Source: a virus
Strand: one strand, 5' to 3'
IMG/VR virus record: IMGVR_UViG_3300042115_000005
Coordinates: 1-36,186 of that record
DNA: 36,186 nt
The notes below the pieces were generated by a model. The model ran no database searches. It saw only the letters and a list, made by a program, of their open reading frames with translations, and was not told the DNA's origin. A program made the position numbers and the translations under genes. Numbering within the stretch: the first letter of the stretch is position 1; the number at the start of each line of letters is the position of its first letter. Shown here piece after piece: positions 8,502 to 16,716 of the stretch.

Positions 8502-10901
8502 TTAGATACCGCCAGAACGGCGAATGTAGTTACCTTCCCAGCCACATCCGATGATGTTGAGTGGGTTGGGGTTGGATGAACTGATCGTCACTCGTTGTGC
8601 CTGGGCGTTGCCCGTCACCGGGAACTTGTATTGACCAGTACCGAGAGACAGCTCACCAAGGCGCGTCTGGTTACCCAAGCGGCCACCAGCCATCGCATAG
8701 ACGTACTGAGTGGAGCCATTGTCAACGTTCACCTCAAAGGCCCCTGAGTACTCATAGTTGAGCCACGCACGGCGAAGCTGAAGACGACCAATGTCCTCGG
8801 TTGAGGTTGAGCCATCGTCAGCGGTCTGCTTGATCAGGAACTTGGAGAACTCATAGACAAACTCATACTCACGCCCAAAGACCACGTACTCACCAGCGCG
8901 ATCACCACCGAACTCCAGAGTCGCCCCAGATGGCCACGGCCCTTCATGTCGGAGAGTCACGCCCTGAGCGTCAATCGTATAGAACACTGAGTCACTCGCT
9001 GGGAGCCCACCAAGGATGCTCTCAATGGTCACCTTCGAGACGTTCAAGTCAGCATCGTAAGCACCAATCTGAATCAGCTTCTTCTGGTCCATGTAGGTCC
9101 GATAAGGCTCCATTGAGATGTCGATGGTGTTCTGAGTGAACTCGATACGCTCCAGCATGATCCCTTCAGGGCGATCCAGCATGAGGTACATATAGGACCC
9201 GATAGAGGCCGCTGCGAGAACCTTAACGTTGGTCGCAAAGTTCCAGTGAGAGAACGATTGTTGCTGAAGGATTTCATCAAGGTAGAGGAACTTGTAGATG
9301 TACAGGTTACCCGGTGCGCCATCCGAGATGATCGACACGAAGTTCTCTGTACCGGACCCATTGATGTTGATCACACGGTTTGGCAGGTAGCTCGGAACGT
9401 GGGCCGAGACATCCTCAGCGGACTTCACGTTGCTCACATCTTGGATCGCGTAGTAGCGCTTGAGGCTCGTATAGGATGCCCGAGGTGCAGCAAAGTAAAC
9501 GCCACGGCCAATCCCGTAAGGACGGGCACCATCGCTCACATCAAACTCAGTGGTCAGGTCCAGTTCCACCGTCTTCGAGGACAAGATCCCAGAGGACGAC
9601 AGGACGAACTGAGCCTGATCGCTCCAGAGCAACAACTGCTCAGCGAACGGAACGGCGTACTTCAGGATACTGACTCGGTTGTGAGAGACCGCCACGTCAA
9701 TCGGATCGTCATCACTAAGGGCACTCACAGAGGCCGGGAAGAAGTTGAAGTACTTCGCGGTCCTCGAAAGGATCACGTTCTCACCCGCAATGAACCCTAA
9801 GCGGTTCCTGAAGAAGAAGATATCATTGATCGTCTGTCCAATGAAGGATGGCAGTGGGTTCGTACCATCGTCACCACAGCTCCGAGTGTCCCACGTTAAA
9901 GGTGTCCAATCGAACTGGCCATCGGCTGCCCGGATGAGGGCGTGAGGCATGGTCGCATTGTTGAACCCAGCGAGGATCTTAGGTTTAACTGTCTCCTTCC
10001 AGACCTTGCCAGCAGCGTCATAGCGAACCCAGTAGTTGTCACCTGATCGCGCAGACTCACCAGTCACCTCAACCACGTAACCATCCGCGCATTGTGCAGG
10101 CAACTTGTTGAATGTCTGAACCTGACTAATAAAGGAACTCATTAACTGGTCACCATAACCGTCAGCAGTGGCCACCGTTGAAATTGACGCGGCTGGTCCA
10201 TTGATCACAATGAAGCCCGTGCCCGCTGACGCCCACCATCCAGATGGACCTAAGGCCGTGTTGATCTGAGCGGCCAATTGCTGAGCAATGAACGTGGCGT
10301 CAGTCATGTCAACTTGGTTCATACCAGCGAAAGGCTGACCAGCGGGAACCTTCTCAGCGGACCCGTTAGGCATCTGTAAGGTGGCATAGAGCCCACCGTT
10401 TATGTAGACGCTCAGGGTCCGACCATATTGACCACCACGCACTGTGACGATTGCTCGTTGGTTCAGCGCTGGGTAGCTCGCATTGGTCAGTGTTCCGGCA
10501 GTCGCGGTGACAGTCTTTCGGTTAGTGACAAACGTATAGTCAGCCACGGTGACGACCCTAAGGTCATCTCTTGGGTTCGTACAGTTGGCATAGCCGTTGT
10601 ACCCACGAACCGTATAGGCGTTCCCAGCGAGATCATGGACGTAGACAGCACCACCTGTGAAGGACACAAAGTACTGCTCCACAGAGTCACGGTTGATCAG
10701 GTGAACCAGAGGTTTAACGCCCAAGGAACCAGCCCCGTAGAGGCGCTTAATGAACTTGGTTGGAGGACGCTTCTGAAGACCTTGGGTCTCCGAAGACCAC
10801 CCATTGATTTGCTGAGCGCCTTGGTTGGAGAAGCGGAGGATATCCGGTTGTTGCGAGATGCCTCCTTTGAGGTTCTTGACGCTTTGCGAAACGAGACCCA
10901 T
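8502..10901 (-). CDS. 12: Tail tubular protein B (gp12), nozzle
   Basis: 799 residues from the ATG at 10901 (T7 gp12 is 794). The N-terminus MGLVSQSVKNLKGGISQQPD is nearly that of T7 gp12. An upstream in-frame ATG at 10946 lies inside the gp11 gene and is rejected, because AAGGAGGGCTCT stands directly before 10901. Role: forms the hexameric nozzle of the short tail, below gp11 and next to the fibres. The gene ends 19 bases before the next promoter. Confidence 0.96.
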   Translation of the reverse strand: MGLVSQSVKNLKGGISQQPDILRFSNQGAQQINGWSSETQGLQKRPPTKFIKRLYGAGSLGVKPLVHLINRDSVEQYFVSFTGGAVYVHDLAGNAYTVRGYNGYANCTNPRDDLRVVTVADYTFVTNRKTVTATAGTLTNASYPALNQRAIVTVRGGQYGRTLSVYINGGLYATLQMPNGSAEKVPAGQPFAGMNQVDMTDATFIAQQLAAQINTALGPSGWWASAGTGFIVINGPAASISTVATADGYGDQLMSSFISQVQTFNKLPAQCADGYVVEVTGESARSGDNYWVRYDAAGKVWKETVKPKILAGFNNATMPHALIRAADGQFDWTPLTWDTRSCGDDGTNPLPSFIGQTINDIFFFRNRLGFIAGENVILSRTAKYFNFFPASVSALSDDDPIDVAVSHNRVSILKYAVPFAEQLLLWSDQAQFVLSSSGILSSKTVELDLTTEFDVSDGARPYGIGRGVYFAAPRASYTSLKRYYAIQDVSNVKSAEDVSAHVPSYLPNRVININGSGTENFVSIISDGAPGNLYIYKFLYLDEILQQQSFSHWNFATNVKVLAAASIGSYMYLMLDRPEGIMLERIEFTQNTIDISMEPYRTYMDQKKLIQIGAYDADLNVSKVTIESILGGLPASDSVFYTIDAQGVTLRHEGPWPSGATLEFGGDRAGEYVVFGREYEFVYEFSKFLIKQTADDGSTSTEDIGRLQLRRAWLNYEYSGAFEVNVDNGSTQYVYAMAGGRLGNQTRLGELSLGTGQYKFPVTGNAQAQRVTISSSNPNPLNIIGCGWEGNYIRRSGGI

Positions 10902-10911
10902 AGAGCCCTCC

Positions 10912-11496
10912 TTAGCGGTTAGAGATGCCACCCACGAAGGCGTCACCAGTTATCATGTTGAAGCCACCGTAATCAAGTTCGTATTCCTGAATGGAGGCCC
11001 ACGCATCGTTCTCCTGTTCCTGTAAGGAGCCCTCAATTTCCCCAGCGCCAAAGAAGCGCATGTTGAATCTTCGAGACGCCTTAGCGACGATGTAGGAGCG
11101 GAAGCATTCAGGCATCTCACCGAACGGCTTGAGCCGGATCAGGTCAACTTGGATGGCGCTGGTGAAGGTGTCAGTCTTGGTGGTCCGGTCATAAACGTAG
11201 CCACCTCGATTGATGTACAGCGTGCCCCCTGAGGTGGTCATTCGGAGGTAGTCCGGAAGGTACTCAATGAGGTTCGAGAAGGAGTCCGGGGAAAGCGTTG
11301 CGCCCTCCTCGATGTTGAACGTCCATCCCTTCGCTTGAACCTCTCGGTTGACCGCTGTGAGGATGCGGCGACAGTTCGCCACGTCAGCGTTAGGGTCGCC
11401 TTCGAGGGAACTTACAGGTGACTCACCGATAGCTGCGAGCATGTCATTGACAGCGCTGAGTTCATCGTCTGAGTCCAAATAGGATTCATCGGCCAT
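10912..11496 (-). CDS. 11: Tail tubular protein A (gp11), gatekeeper/adaptor
   Basis: 194 residues (T7 gp11 is 196). Features typical of the family: [19 protein letters not shown] near the N-terminus, [19 protein letters not shown], and [16 protein letters not shown] toward the C-terminus. It forms the dodecameric ring between portal and nozzle. A strong ribosome site (AAAGGAGACCTTA) precedes the ATG. It sits just after the T-phi-like terminator at 11521-11561, so it depends on readthrough, as in T7. Confidence 0.95.
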   Translation of the reverse strand: MADESYLDSDDELSAVNDMLAAIGESPVSSLEGDPNADVANCRRILTAVNREVQAKGWTFNIEEGATLSPDSFSNLIEYLPDYLRMTTSGGTLYINRGGYVYDRTTKTDTFTSAIQVDLIRLKPFGEMPECFRSYIVAKASRRFNMRFFGAGEIEGSLQEQENDAWASIQEYELDYGGFNMITGDAFVGGISNR

Positions 11497-11520
11497 TAAG
11501 GTCTCCTTTGGTTGAATACG

Positions 11521-11561
11521 AAAAAAACCCCAAGAATCCCAAAGAGGGACCCAAGGGGTTT
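11521..11561 (-). terminator. T-phi-like terminator after the capsid gene
   Basis: The minus strand folds as AAACCCC-TT-GGGTCCC, loop TCTTT, GGGATTC-TT-GGGGTTT, followed by a run of seven T. There are two T-T mismatches and two G-U pairs. Sequence and place, 11 bases after the capsid stop, match the class II terminator T-phi of T7 (ACCCCTTGGGGCCTC...). It should reduce phage polymerase transcription into genes 11 and 12 relative to the capsid gene. Confidence 0.93.
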
Positions 11562-11572
11562 GGTGTTATGCC

Positions 11573-12601
11573 TTAGGCGGCAGGGGTGAAGACCAATGCG
11601 CCAGCAGCTTCAGGACGCAGGCCACCGTGACCCATCGCGTACTTGCCGATGATCTGGTCAGCTTGGTATTCAGGACGGCGAGCACGTTCCAGCGCCATGT
11701 CCTTCAGCTTCACGGTGCCGACAGCCGAACGGTGAACCAGCAGGCCGATCACGTTGTTCATGGCCACCAGAACGTCACCACCAGCAGTGGCCGGGAAGGC
11801 GTGCTTTTGGTTGGTGCCATCAGCGTCATCACCAGCACCACCAGCGACCAGATGCGGAACCTCGATGATCTCGAAGCCCATCACGTTGCGGATGTTGCCA
11901 GTCTCTGGGTCGATCAGAGCGCTGTAGTTAGCAGCGTTCGGCATCAGAGCGGACAGGATTGCGCTGTAGTCGTCTGGCGAGGTGAAGAAGCGACGATCCG
12001 AGGACGGAACGTAGTTCTTGGTGAAGCGGCCACGGGCCAGGGTCAGACCCTTCAGGATCGCCTTGCCACGCAGCTCAACGTCAACGAGGTCAGCAGCAGC
12101 GCCAATGTTCAGAACAACGGCAGTGCCCAGACCAGTGATGTTTTCGTTCGAAGCGGCTGGCAGGTTGCACAGGTTCGCCATCTCAGCCAGTACAGCGCCG
12201 TCAGCGGCCAGAGCCAGAGCTTCACCCAGTTGGGCCGAGTACTCAGCGCGAACGTCGTAGTGGTTCATCGCGTCCTCGATGTCGTAGATCAGAACGTCGC
12301 TGGTCAACAGACCGTCGATGGTGATCACTTTCTCGGAGTGCTTGATGTCTTTACGCTTGTCATCAAGGTTCTCACCGGCTGCCAAGTAGTAGCCTTTGGT
12401 GCGACCCATAACAGGGAACGAAGCGGACTTGCCGTTCTGAATGGTGCGGACCATATGCTTGTCCATGGTTACCGAACGACGCACGAATGCAGTCAGGACT
12501 TCACCACCGAACAGCTTCAGGAAGTTGGCCAGTTTGTCAGCAGGGTTCTGACCCTTGCCTTGGTTCGAGCCGATTTGTTGACCGCCAGTTGCGTTTGCCA
12601 T
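11573..12601 (-). CDS. 10: Major capsid protein (gp10A-like)
   Basis: 342 residues from the ATG at 12601 (T7 gp10A is 345). The N-terminus MANATGGQQIGSNQGKG parallels T7 gp10A, and the C-terminus KYAMGHGGLRPEAAGALVF is almost identical. It has the HK97-type capsid fold by family. The open frame could extend 25 codons upstream, but AAAGGAGAACTACTCA right before 12601 and the homology fix this start. Expression is favoured by the promoter at 12671-12692, a strong 5' stem-loop, the good ribosome site and the terminator after the gene. No canonical slippery heptamer for a 10B form was found near the end. Confidence 0.98.
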   Translation of the reverse strand: MANATGGQQIGSNQGKGQNPADKLANFLKLFGGEVLTAFVRRSVTMDKHMVRTIQNGKSASFPVMGRTKGYYLAAGENLDDKRKDIKHSEKVITIDGLLTSDVLIYDIEDAMNHYDVRAEYSAQLGEALALAADGAVLAEMANLCNLPAASNENITGLGTAVVLNIGAAADLVDVELRGKAILKGLTLARGRFTKNYVPSSDRRFFTSPDDYSAILSALMPNAANYSALIDPETGNIRNVMGFEIIEVPHLVAGGAGDDADGTNQKHAFPATAGGDVLVAMNNVIGLLVHRSAVGTVKLKDMALERARRPEYQADQIIGKYAMGHGGLRPEAAGALVFTPAA

Positions 12602-12631
12602 TGAGTAGTTCTCCTTTATGAATTCTTTGGG

Positions 12632-12674
12632 ACGAGAGAGATCCTCCGAAGGGAATCGGATAGGTGTCTCTCGC
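12632..12674 (-). promoter_or_regulatory. 5'-terminal stem-loop of the capsid mRNA
   Basis: Transcription predicted at 12674 begins GCGAGAGA. These bases pair with TCTCTCG/T at 12632-12639 (7 bp plus a terminal G-U). Inside, TCCGA pairs with TCGGA around a 6-nt loop, extended by CC/GG across a 2-nt bulge. The 5' end of the RNA is therefore buried in a stem, with about 30 nt single-stranded before the ATG containing the ribosome site. By analogy with the T7 gene 10 leader, this should protect the mRNA and keep the start open (inference). Confidence 0.75.
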
Positions 12675-12692
12675 AATAGTGAGGGTTTTTAA
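12671..12692 (-). promoter_or_regulatory. Phage promoter, late type, before gene 10
   Basis: Minus strand TTAAAAACCCTCACTATTGC, the consensus form, with A at -3 and +1 predicted at 12674. It lies between the scaffold stop (12702) and the capsid leader, where T7 has phi10. Confidence 0.95.
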
Positions 12693-12701
12693 ATCAGGGT
12701 C

Positions 12702-13571
12702 TTACCAGTTCGATTTGAGAACCTTGGCTTCAACCTGAGAGCGGTACGCAGAGTCATTCTGGTAGCGAGGATCGCTCATCGCCTTAACCATTTCGCGCTG
12801 CGATTCGAAACCTTGAGGGCCCGCTTGTTTGCCTTTAGGGGCACTCGCTGGGGCGCTCTTGGAAATGTTGCGCTCAGGGGTCTTGCCGAACTTCTTTGTG
12901 CGGCTCGCCATACCCAGATTGATCAAGGTCTTGACGGCCTTGAGGTCTTGGTTGTTGATCGCATCAGAGAGAGCCTCAGCGGCATCCGGGGAGTTCGCAT
13001 TCATGTGGGCCATGACAGCTTTGAACTTATCAGGACCACCGGCATACGCTTGGATCTGCGCAACGTAGGTCGAAGCCAAAGCCTCTTGGCCACTGATGAA
13101 CGACTTGATGAAACCACGCGAATAACCAACCTTCTCAAGGGCCTTTAAGGACGCCTCGGAGAGCTTGTTATCAGCTTCGTATTCCACTTCGATCTGCTCA
13201 GCGACTTCCAGTGGGAGACCCGCTTTGATCGCTTGGGCTCGCATTTGCTGGAAGCCATCAGCGTACTCATCGACAGCCTGAGAGGCTTCGACCAGTTCAG
13301 CGTCAGGTTCGCCCAGAGGAGTGAACTCATCGGAGTCAGCACCTTCGTCGGTGCCCTCCTCATTCAGATCATCTTGGCCTTCTTCGTCACCTTCTTGCAG
13401 TTCGTCACCGGGCTCATCCGTGGTCATGACAATAGAGTCGTCACCGTCACGGACATCCACTGGCAGAGACAGCATGTTCTGCTCATGTTCCTCAATGGAA
13501 CTACCAGACATCACAGCGCTGTTAGCACCGAAGGACGCATAGACATCAGCTTGGGATTGATTGTCAGACAT
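12702..13571 (-). CDS. 9: Capsid assembly scaffolding protein (gp9)
   Basis: 289 residues (T7 gp9 is about 307). It starts MSDNQSQADVYASFGANSAV, has a very acidic Asp/Glu-rich section at about residues 40-85, then helical Ala/Lys-rich segments. A Lys/Pro/Ala stretch (near 240-260) and a basic C-terminal end could bind the capsid protein. It acts as the transient internal scaffold for procapsid assembly. Position between portal and capsid genes is as in T7. The ribosome site is TTAAGGAGACCCA. Confidence 0.93.
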   Translation of the reverse strand: MSDNQSQADVYASFGANSAVMSGSSIEEHEQNMLSLPVDVRDGDDSIVMTTDEPGDELQEGDEEGQDDLNEEGTDEGADSDEFTPLGEPDAELVEASQAVDEYADGFQQMRAQAIKAGLPLEVAEQIEVEYEADNKLSEASLKALEKVGYSRGFIKSFISGQEALASTYVAQIQAYAGGPDKFKAVMAHMNANSPDAAEALSDAINNQDLKAVKTLINLGMASRTKKFGKTPERNISKSAPASAPKGKQAGPQGFESQREMVKAMSDPRYQNDSAYRSQVEAKVLKSNW

Positions 13572-13595
13572 TGGGTCTCCTTAAAGTAAATGATT

Positions 13596-13660
13596 GCGGA
13601 CACACGCTCAGGCACTATCTGAGCTTTCCCCGATGTACTGGCTGGGCTGAAGTGTGTCGC
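13596..13660 (-). promoter_or_regulatory. 5'-terminal stem-loop of the scaffold mRNA
   Basis: The transcript predicted from 13660 begins GCGACACAC, which pairs with GTGTGTCCGC at 13596-13605 (9 bp with one bulged base). A second perfect 6-bp hairpin, GCTCAG/CTGAGC with a 7-nt loop, occupies 13606-13624 inside it. As in the capsid leader, the first transcribed bases are in the stem. The ribosome site and ATG lie about 20 nt downstream. Confidence 0.75.
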
Positions 13661-13678
13661 AATAGTGAGGGTTTTTAA
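13657..13678 (-). promoter_or_regulatory. Phage promoter, late type, before gene 9
   Basis: Consensus minus-strand sequence TTAAAAACCCTCACTATTGC, A at -3, +1 at 13660. It abuts the TAA stop of the portal gene (13681-13679). Confidence 0.95.
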
Positions 13679-15295
13679 TTAGCCGATCTCGACGCCAGCA
13701 GTGTCAGCGGCATCTTGCATCGCCTCAGGACTTGCGGTCGCCTGAGCGGCCATCCCAGAGCCAATACCAGCAGCAGCCTGTAGACCGCCCTGCTTGAGCA
13801 TCTCTTGGGATTGCAGTTGCGCCTTCTCTGTTTCAGTGAGGAGCAGACCGGACGTGTCGAGGCCTATAGCGTTCGCCAGTCTCAACTTGATGTTTGCCAT
13901 GTTGAGGTCTGGATCAGCCTGTAGCTGACTCACGTTAGCCATTGCACCGAGGAACTGATTGAGCTTGTCGAGATCCTGACCACGGCCCAGCGCTTCCACG
14001 CCAGTACTCACGGTAGGCTCAACGGCCTCCTTTGGCATGTCAGGGATCTGAGCGGTCGCCTGAAGTTGGTTAAGCAGGATGCGGACGATGGGTAGTTGCA
14101 GTTCCTGTGAGAGGATCGAATAGACACCACCTAAGGTATCTTCCAGCTCACTCGCAACGTACCGGATCTCTTCGGCGGTCACACGTTCACCCTTGCGTTG
14201 TACGGCAGAGTTCAACATGAAGACGTAGGAGAGTCGTTGCTCAATGGCGTCAGAGACAGACTTAGCAACTGTGAAGTCAGCGGTCTTCTCCAACTGGAGG
14301 AACGAGATGTCATCCTTACGACCAGCAACGAAGTCGCCAGTCTGGGCCTTAGTCAATCGACGAACCTGAGTGATCCCGTTGGGGTTCACCAAGCCGATGA
14401 TCTTCGAGGACACCATAGCGAACTTGATCATGGCCTCATGGAGGGACTCAAGGGAGTTCAGATCCCCAAGGTATTCCTCAACATGAGAACGGCCATAATG
14501 CTCGCCATCACGCTTGGTCCAACGGACAGCGATCCACGGACAGGCATCGATTGGATACGAGCCATCGGAGCCATCCACTTCGACACCATCGACCTCTTGA
14601 TAACTCAGGAAGTCACCGGACTCATCGTCCAGATAGATGTGCGTGTAGACTTCGATCTCTTGCTCAGGCTTACGCTCCTGACCCTCGTTTCCAAGGGAGT
14701 TCCTTACGTCCTCTGGGAGAGCCGCAAAGGCCACCTTATCGAGCGTAACGATCTGCAAGACGTTCCCGTAGGCGTCTCGTTGAACAACGTGGTTGTGGAG
14801 CGTGTAGAGCTTCATCGGGTTGTAGGCCGAAGAGCTTGCATCAGGTGGCGGAAGGTACAACAGACCAGAGCCAGCAAGGGCCAACTGACGGATCAACTCA
14901 AAGAGCGTCACACGGTACGAGTTGGATTCCATGTAGGACATCATGATGCGTTCAACCATCCCCAAACCTTGTTCAACAACAGCCATCTGCGAAGGGTCTG
15001 CGACCAGTTGCTTGGCTTGCCATTCAGACACCTTAAGCTTCATCCACGTTTGTAACGGGAACAGAGCGAGCATCACCTTGGCTGACAGGTTGTTTAGACC
15101 ACGAGCGCCAACCGCTTGCCACGGAGTTGTATAGTCAGTGGAGGCGTTGTCGGAGTCTTTCGGGAACAGGGAGGGGATGGTGACCTTGGCGCAGTTCTCA
15201 GCACGGGTCTCGTAAGGTACTCGGTCGTTCTTCAGCCGTTCATATACGGCCTTAGCGCCTTCCTCAGCGAGCCCTTGGCGTGCAGTCGTAGCCAT
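13679..15295 (-). CDS. 8: Portal (head-tail connector) protein gp8
   Basis: 538 residues (T7 gp8 is 536). It starts with an Ala/Gly-rich helix (ARQGLAEEGAKAVYERL), then RAENCAKVTIPSLFP and GARGLNNLSAKVMLALFP, typical of podovirus portals. The C-terminus is Ala/Gly/Gln-rich, as in gp8. It forms the 12-fold ring through which DNA is packaged and ejected. A strong AAAGGAGGTGACCC ribosome site precedes the ATG, 12 bases after the gp7.3 gene. Confidence 0.96.
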   Translation of the reverse strand: MATTARQGLAEEGAKAVYERLKNDRVPYETRAENCAKVTIPSLFPKDSDNASTDYTTPWQAVGARGLNNLSAKVMLALFPLQTWMKLKVSEWQAKQLVADPSQMAVVEQGLGMVERIMMSYMESNSYRVTLFELIRQLALAGSGLLYLPPPDASSSAYNPMKLYTLHNHVVQRDAYGNVLQIVTLDKVAFAALPEDVRNSLGNEGQERKPEQEIEVYTHIYLDDESGDFLSYQEVDGVEVDGSDGSYPIDACPWIAVRWTKRDGEHYGRSHVEEYLGDLNSLESLHEAMIKFAMVSSKIIGLVNPNGITQVRRLTKAQTGDFVAGRKDDISFLQLEKTADFTVAKSVSDAIEQRLSYVFMLNSAVQRKGERVTAEEIRYVASELEDTLGGVYSILSQELQLPIVRILLNQLQATAQIPDMPKEAVEPTVSTGVEALGRGQDLDKLNQFLGAMANVSQLQADPDLNMANIKLRLANAIGLDTSGLLLTETEKAQLQSQEMLKQGGLQAAAGIGSGMAAQATASPEAMQDAADTAGVEIG

Positions 15296-15307
15296 GGGTC
15301 ACCTCCT

Positions 15308-15613
15308 TTAGATGTTGATGCCAGTACCAGCAGAGCGAGCCACAGACAGGCCACGTTTGCCTTTCGCACGAGCAGCCTTCTTGGCAGCGTCAGTGTCAGC
15401 ATCATCTTCGCCATCGGTGCCATCTTTAGGGGCCTCAACGACAGCCGCAGCGACTGGTGCAGGTGCAGCAGCGGGAGCGCTCACGGGTGCAGCAGCAGCG
15501 GTCTCAGGTGCAGACTTTTCGGAGTCATTCTTACCCAGCAGGTTACCGGGATCGGCCACTTTACTAACCGACTTGGTGACCTTCTTGATCGCCTTCTTAA
15601 TCTTCTTGCCCAT
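15308..15613 (-). CDS. 7.3: Tail assembly protein gp7.3
   Basis: 101 residues (T7 gp7.3 is 99). The Lys-rich N-terminus MGKKIKKAIKKVTKSVSKV and the C-terminus KRGLSVARSAGTGINI match T7 gp7.3; the middle is a low-complexity Ala/Pro/Val then Asp-rich linker. T7 gp7.3 is a virion protein needed for adsorption and thought to help attach fibres. The frame continues 15 codons upstream, but AAGGAGAACCTAC stands before the ATG at 15613. It overlaps the end of the upstream gene by 17 bases. Confidence 0.92.
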   Translation of the reverse strand: MGKKIKKAIKKVTKSVSKVADPGNLLGKNDSEKSAPETAAAAPVSAPAAAPAPVAAAVVEAPKDGTDGEDDADTDAAKKAARAKGKRGLSVARSAGTGINI

Positions 15614-16034
15614 GTAGGTTCTCCTTAAGTTGTTTGTAATTGATCTCATAACGCCCAACGCCTAAGCGTTTGGTATACGCCACGGTCTTATAGCCAGAGT
15701 GAGAGGCGAGCCTAATGATTGCCCTAAGGATCATGCGACCCACAGGGCCACGATGGTCCGGGTGAACCCAGTGCCATTGAGTACCAAGGCATTCACCTAC
15801 ATGGTCATCCTCATCATTGACGACGACAGCAAACCCCAAGAGGCGCCCTTCAGGGTCCCTCACGGTGATCTCAATGCGCTCATCAAGTTCTTCGGTTGAC
15901 CGACAGATGCGCTCATAGCACTCGACTCGTGAGCCGCCCCAGGTCAACTCTGTGAGTTCCTCAAGGATGTCCTCAAGAACCTCACGGAAACAGGCAGGCT
16001 GGCCCACAGTACGGACGTGAGCCGCGATGATCAC
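15597..16034 (-). CDS. GNAT-like protein in the gene 7 position
   Basis: 145 residues, starting at GTG (16034), which overlaps the TGA of the gp6.7 gene (GTGA); AAGG lies about 9 bases before it. The section LLGFAVVVNDEDD, then WHWVHPDHRGPVGRMILRAI, looks like the beta4-alpha3 core of a GNAT acetyltransferase with an RGPVGR phosphate-binding loop. GYKTVAYTKRLGVGRYEINYK follows. This suggests an acyl-CoA-binding fold; substrate and activity are unknown. T7 has gene 7 here, but I cannot confirm homology. A second GNAT-like protein, gp13, is also in this genome. Confidence 0.75.
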   Translation of the reverse strand: MIIAAHVRTVGQPACFREVLEDILEELTELTWGGSRVECYERICRSTEELDERIEITVRDPEGRLLGFAVVVNDEDDHVGECLGTQWHWVHPDHRGPVGRMILRAIIRLASHSGYKTVAYTKRLGVGRYEINYKQLKENLHGQED

Positions 16035-16315
16035 TTGGTGACCTTCTTAAGGGCCTTCTTAATGGCTGGTGATGGTGCCTTCTTGATTGGTGCGACGCCT
16101 GTATCAGCAGCCACAGCGTCACTGGACCCATCACCTTTATCAGTGGCGGAAGGGGTCTTTGTGACCTTCAGGCCATCGACTCCAGACTCAGTGGATTGGT
16201 CATCCTCCGAGGCTCCGAAATCCACGCCTTTGGGTTCCTCAATGAGGACCGGTGTGGGGGCCTTGATGGCCTCCGGGTTGGTCTTGGGAACCTTTTGTTT
16301 GGACTTGAAACACAT
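16031..16315 (-). CDS. 6.7: Virion protein gp6.7
   Basis: 94 residues (T7 gp6.7 is 88). The N-terminus MCFKSKQKVPKTN, the GVDFGAS/GLKV pattern and the basic C-terminal tail KKAPSPAIKKALKKVTK resemble T7 gp6.7, a small virion protein ejected into the host and needed for proper head/core assembly. It is mostly disordered by composition. The ribosome site GGAGGACTGATCA lies right before the ATG. It shares Lys-rich KKALKKVTK-type motifs with the gp7.3 N-terminus, perhaps a common binding signal (inference). Confidence 0.88.
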   Translation of the reverse strand: MCFKSKQKVPKTNPEAIKAPTPVLIEEPKGVDFGASEDDQSTESGVDGLKVTKTPSATDKGDGSSDAVAADTGVAPIKKAPSPAIKKALKKVTK

Positions 16316-16318
16316 TGA

Positions 16319-16561
16319 TCAGTCCTCCTTGTTTAGTTGACTCTCCTGCATCAGCTCCACGATCTCAGTCGCCGCATTGCACCCATCGACGAAGCCCATG
16401 ATGTAGCCCTCGGAGTAACCCGCTTTACGGAGTTCATCGAGTGCGCCAGTGGCGATCAGATAGGAAGCGTTGAGACGGACGTTGAGATAGTCAGCAGTAG
16501 CCGGGGAGATGTCAGGGATGTCTTCGGGGTTTTGAATGAAGTGTTGAATCTGTTTTAGCAA
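16319..16561 (-). CDS. 6.5: gp6.5-like protein, TTG start
   Basis: 80 residues. Residues IQNPEDIPDISPATADYLNV and the helical middle with LRKAGYSEGYIMGF fit the T7 gp6.5 type; its function in T7 is not known to me. No ATG lies near the N-terminus. TTG at 16561 is preceded by AAGGAGACCCT, so TTG is the chosen start. It is the first gene after the promoter at 16609-16630, with a leader of about 51 nt. Confidence 0.85.
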   Translation of the reverse strand: MLKQIQHFIQNPEDIPDISPATADYLNVRLNASYLIATGALDELRKAGYSEGYIMGFVDGCNAATEIVELMQESQLNKED

Positions 16562-16608
16562 AGGGTCTCCTTAAGGGATCTCTAAGGTAGGAGCCAAAGG
16601 GACCCCTA

Positions 16609-16630
16609 TCGCAATAGTGAGGGTTTTTAA
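16609..16630 (-). promoter_or_regulatory. Phage promoter, late type, before gene 6.5
   Basis: Consensus minus-strand TTAAAAACCCTCACTATTGC, A at -3, +1 at 16612. The stop codon of the 29-aa membrane peptide (16629-16627) lies within its A-rich upstream part. The leader contains GGGTC (near +10) able to pair with GACCC just after the ribosome site, a possible masking of the TTG start (weak inference). Confidence 0.95.
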
Positions 16631-16716
16631 TCTGCGAAGATCAGACACAACAGAGAGACCCACCATGGGCAGGTCAGTATGACGATGATCAACAGGATGA
16701 TCTCGAAGGTAGTCAT
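16627..16716 (-). CDS. 29-aa hydrophobic membrane peptide (gene 6.3 position)
   Basis: The ATG at 16716 overlaps the exonuclease stop (ATGA), with CTCTGGAGACCTCA as ribosome site. The product is almost entirely hydrophobic: MTTFEIILLIIVIL, then a CPWW turn, then VSLLCLIFAD. A single membrane-spanning helix is expected. It ends inside the next promoter. T7 has a small gene 6.3 after gene 6; homology cannot be judged at this length. Role unknown. Confidence 0.75.
   Translation of the reverse strand: MTTFEIILLIIVILTCPWWVSLLCLIFAD

Noticed and set aside
11535-11600. Frameshifted capsid form (10B-like): the -1 frame stays open about 27 codons past the stop through the terminator
   Set aside because: No canonical slippery heptamer; the extension would be encoded by the terminator hairpin and shows no domain-like sequence.
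11627-12604. 325-codon + strand frame opposite the capsid gene, and a similar one at 18653-19681 opposite DNA polymerase
   Set aside because: Composition is that of a reverse translation of the sense genes; no promoter or ribosome site on the + strand. No gene on the + strand could be supported anywhere.
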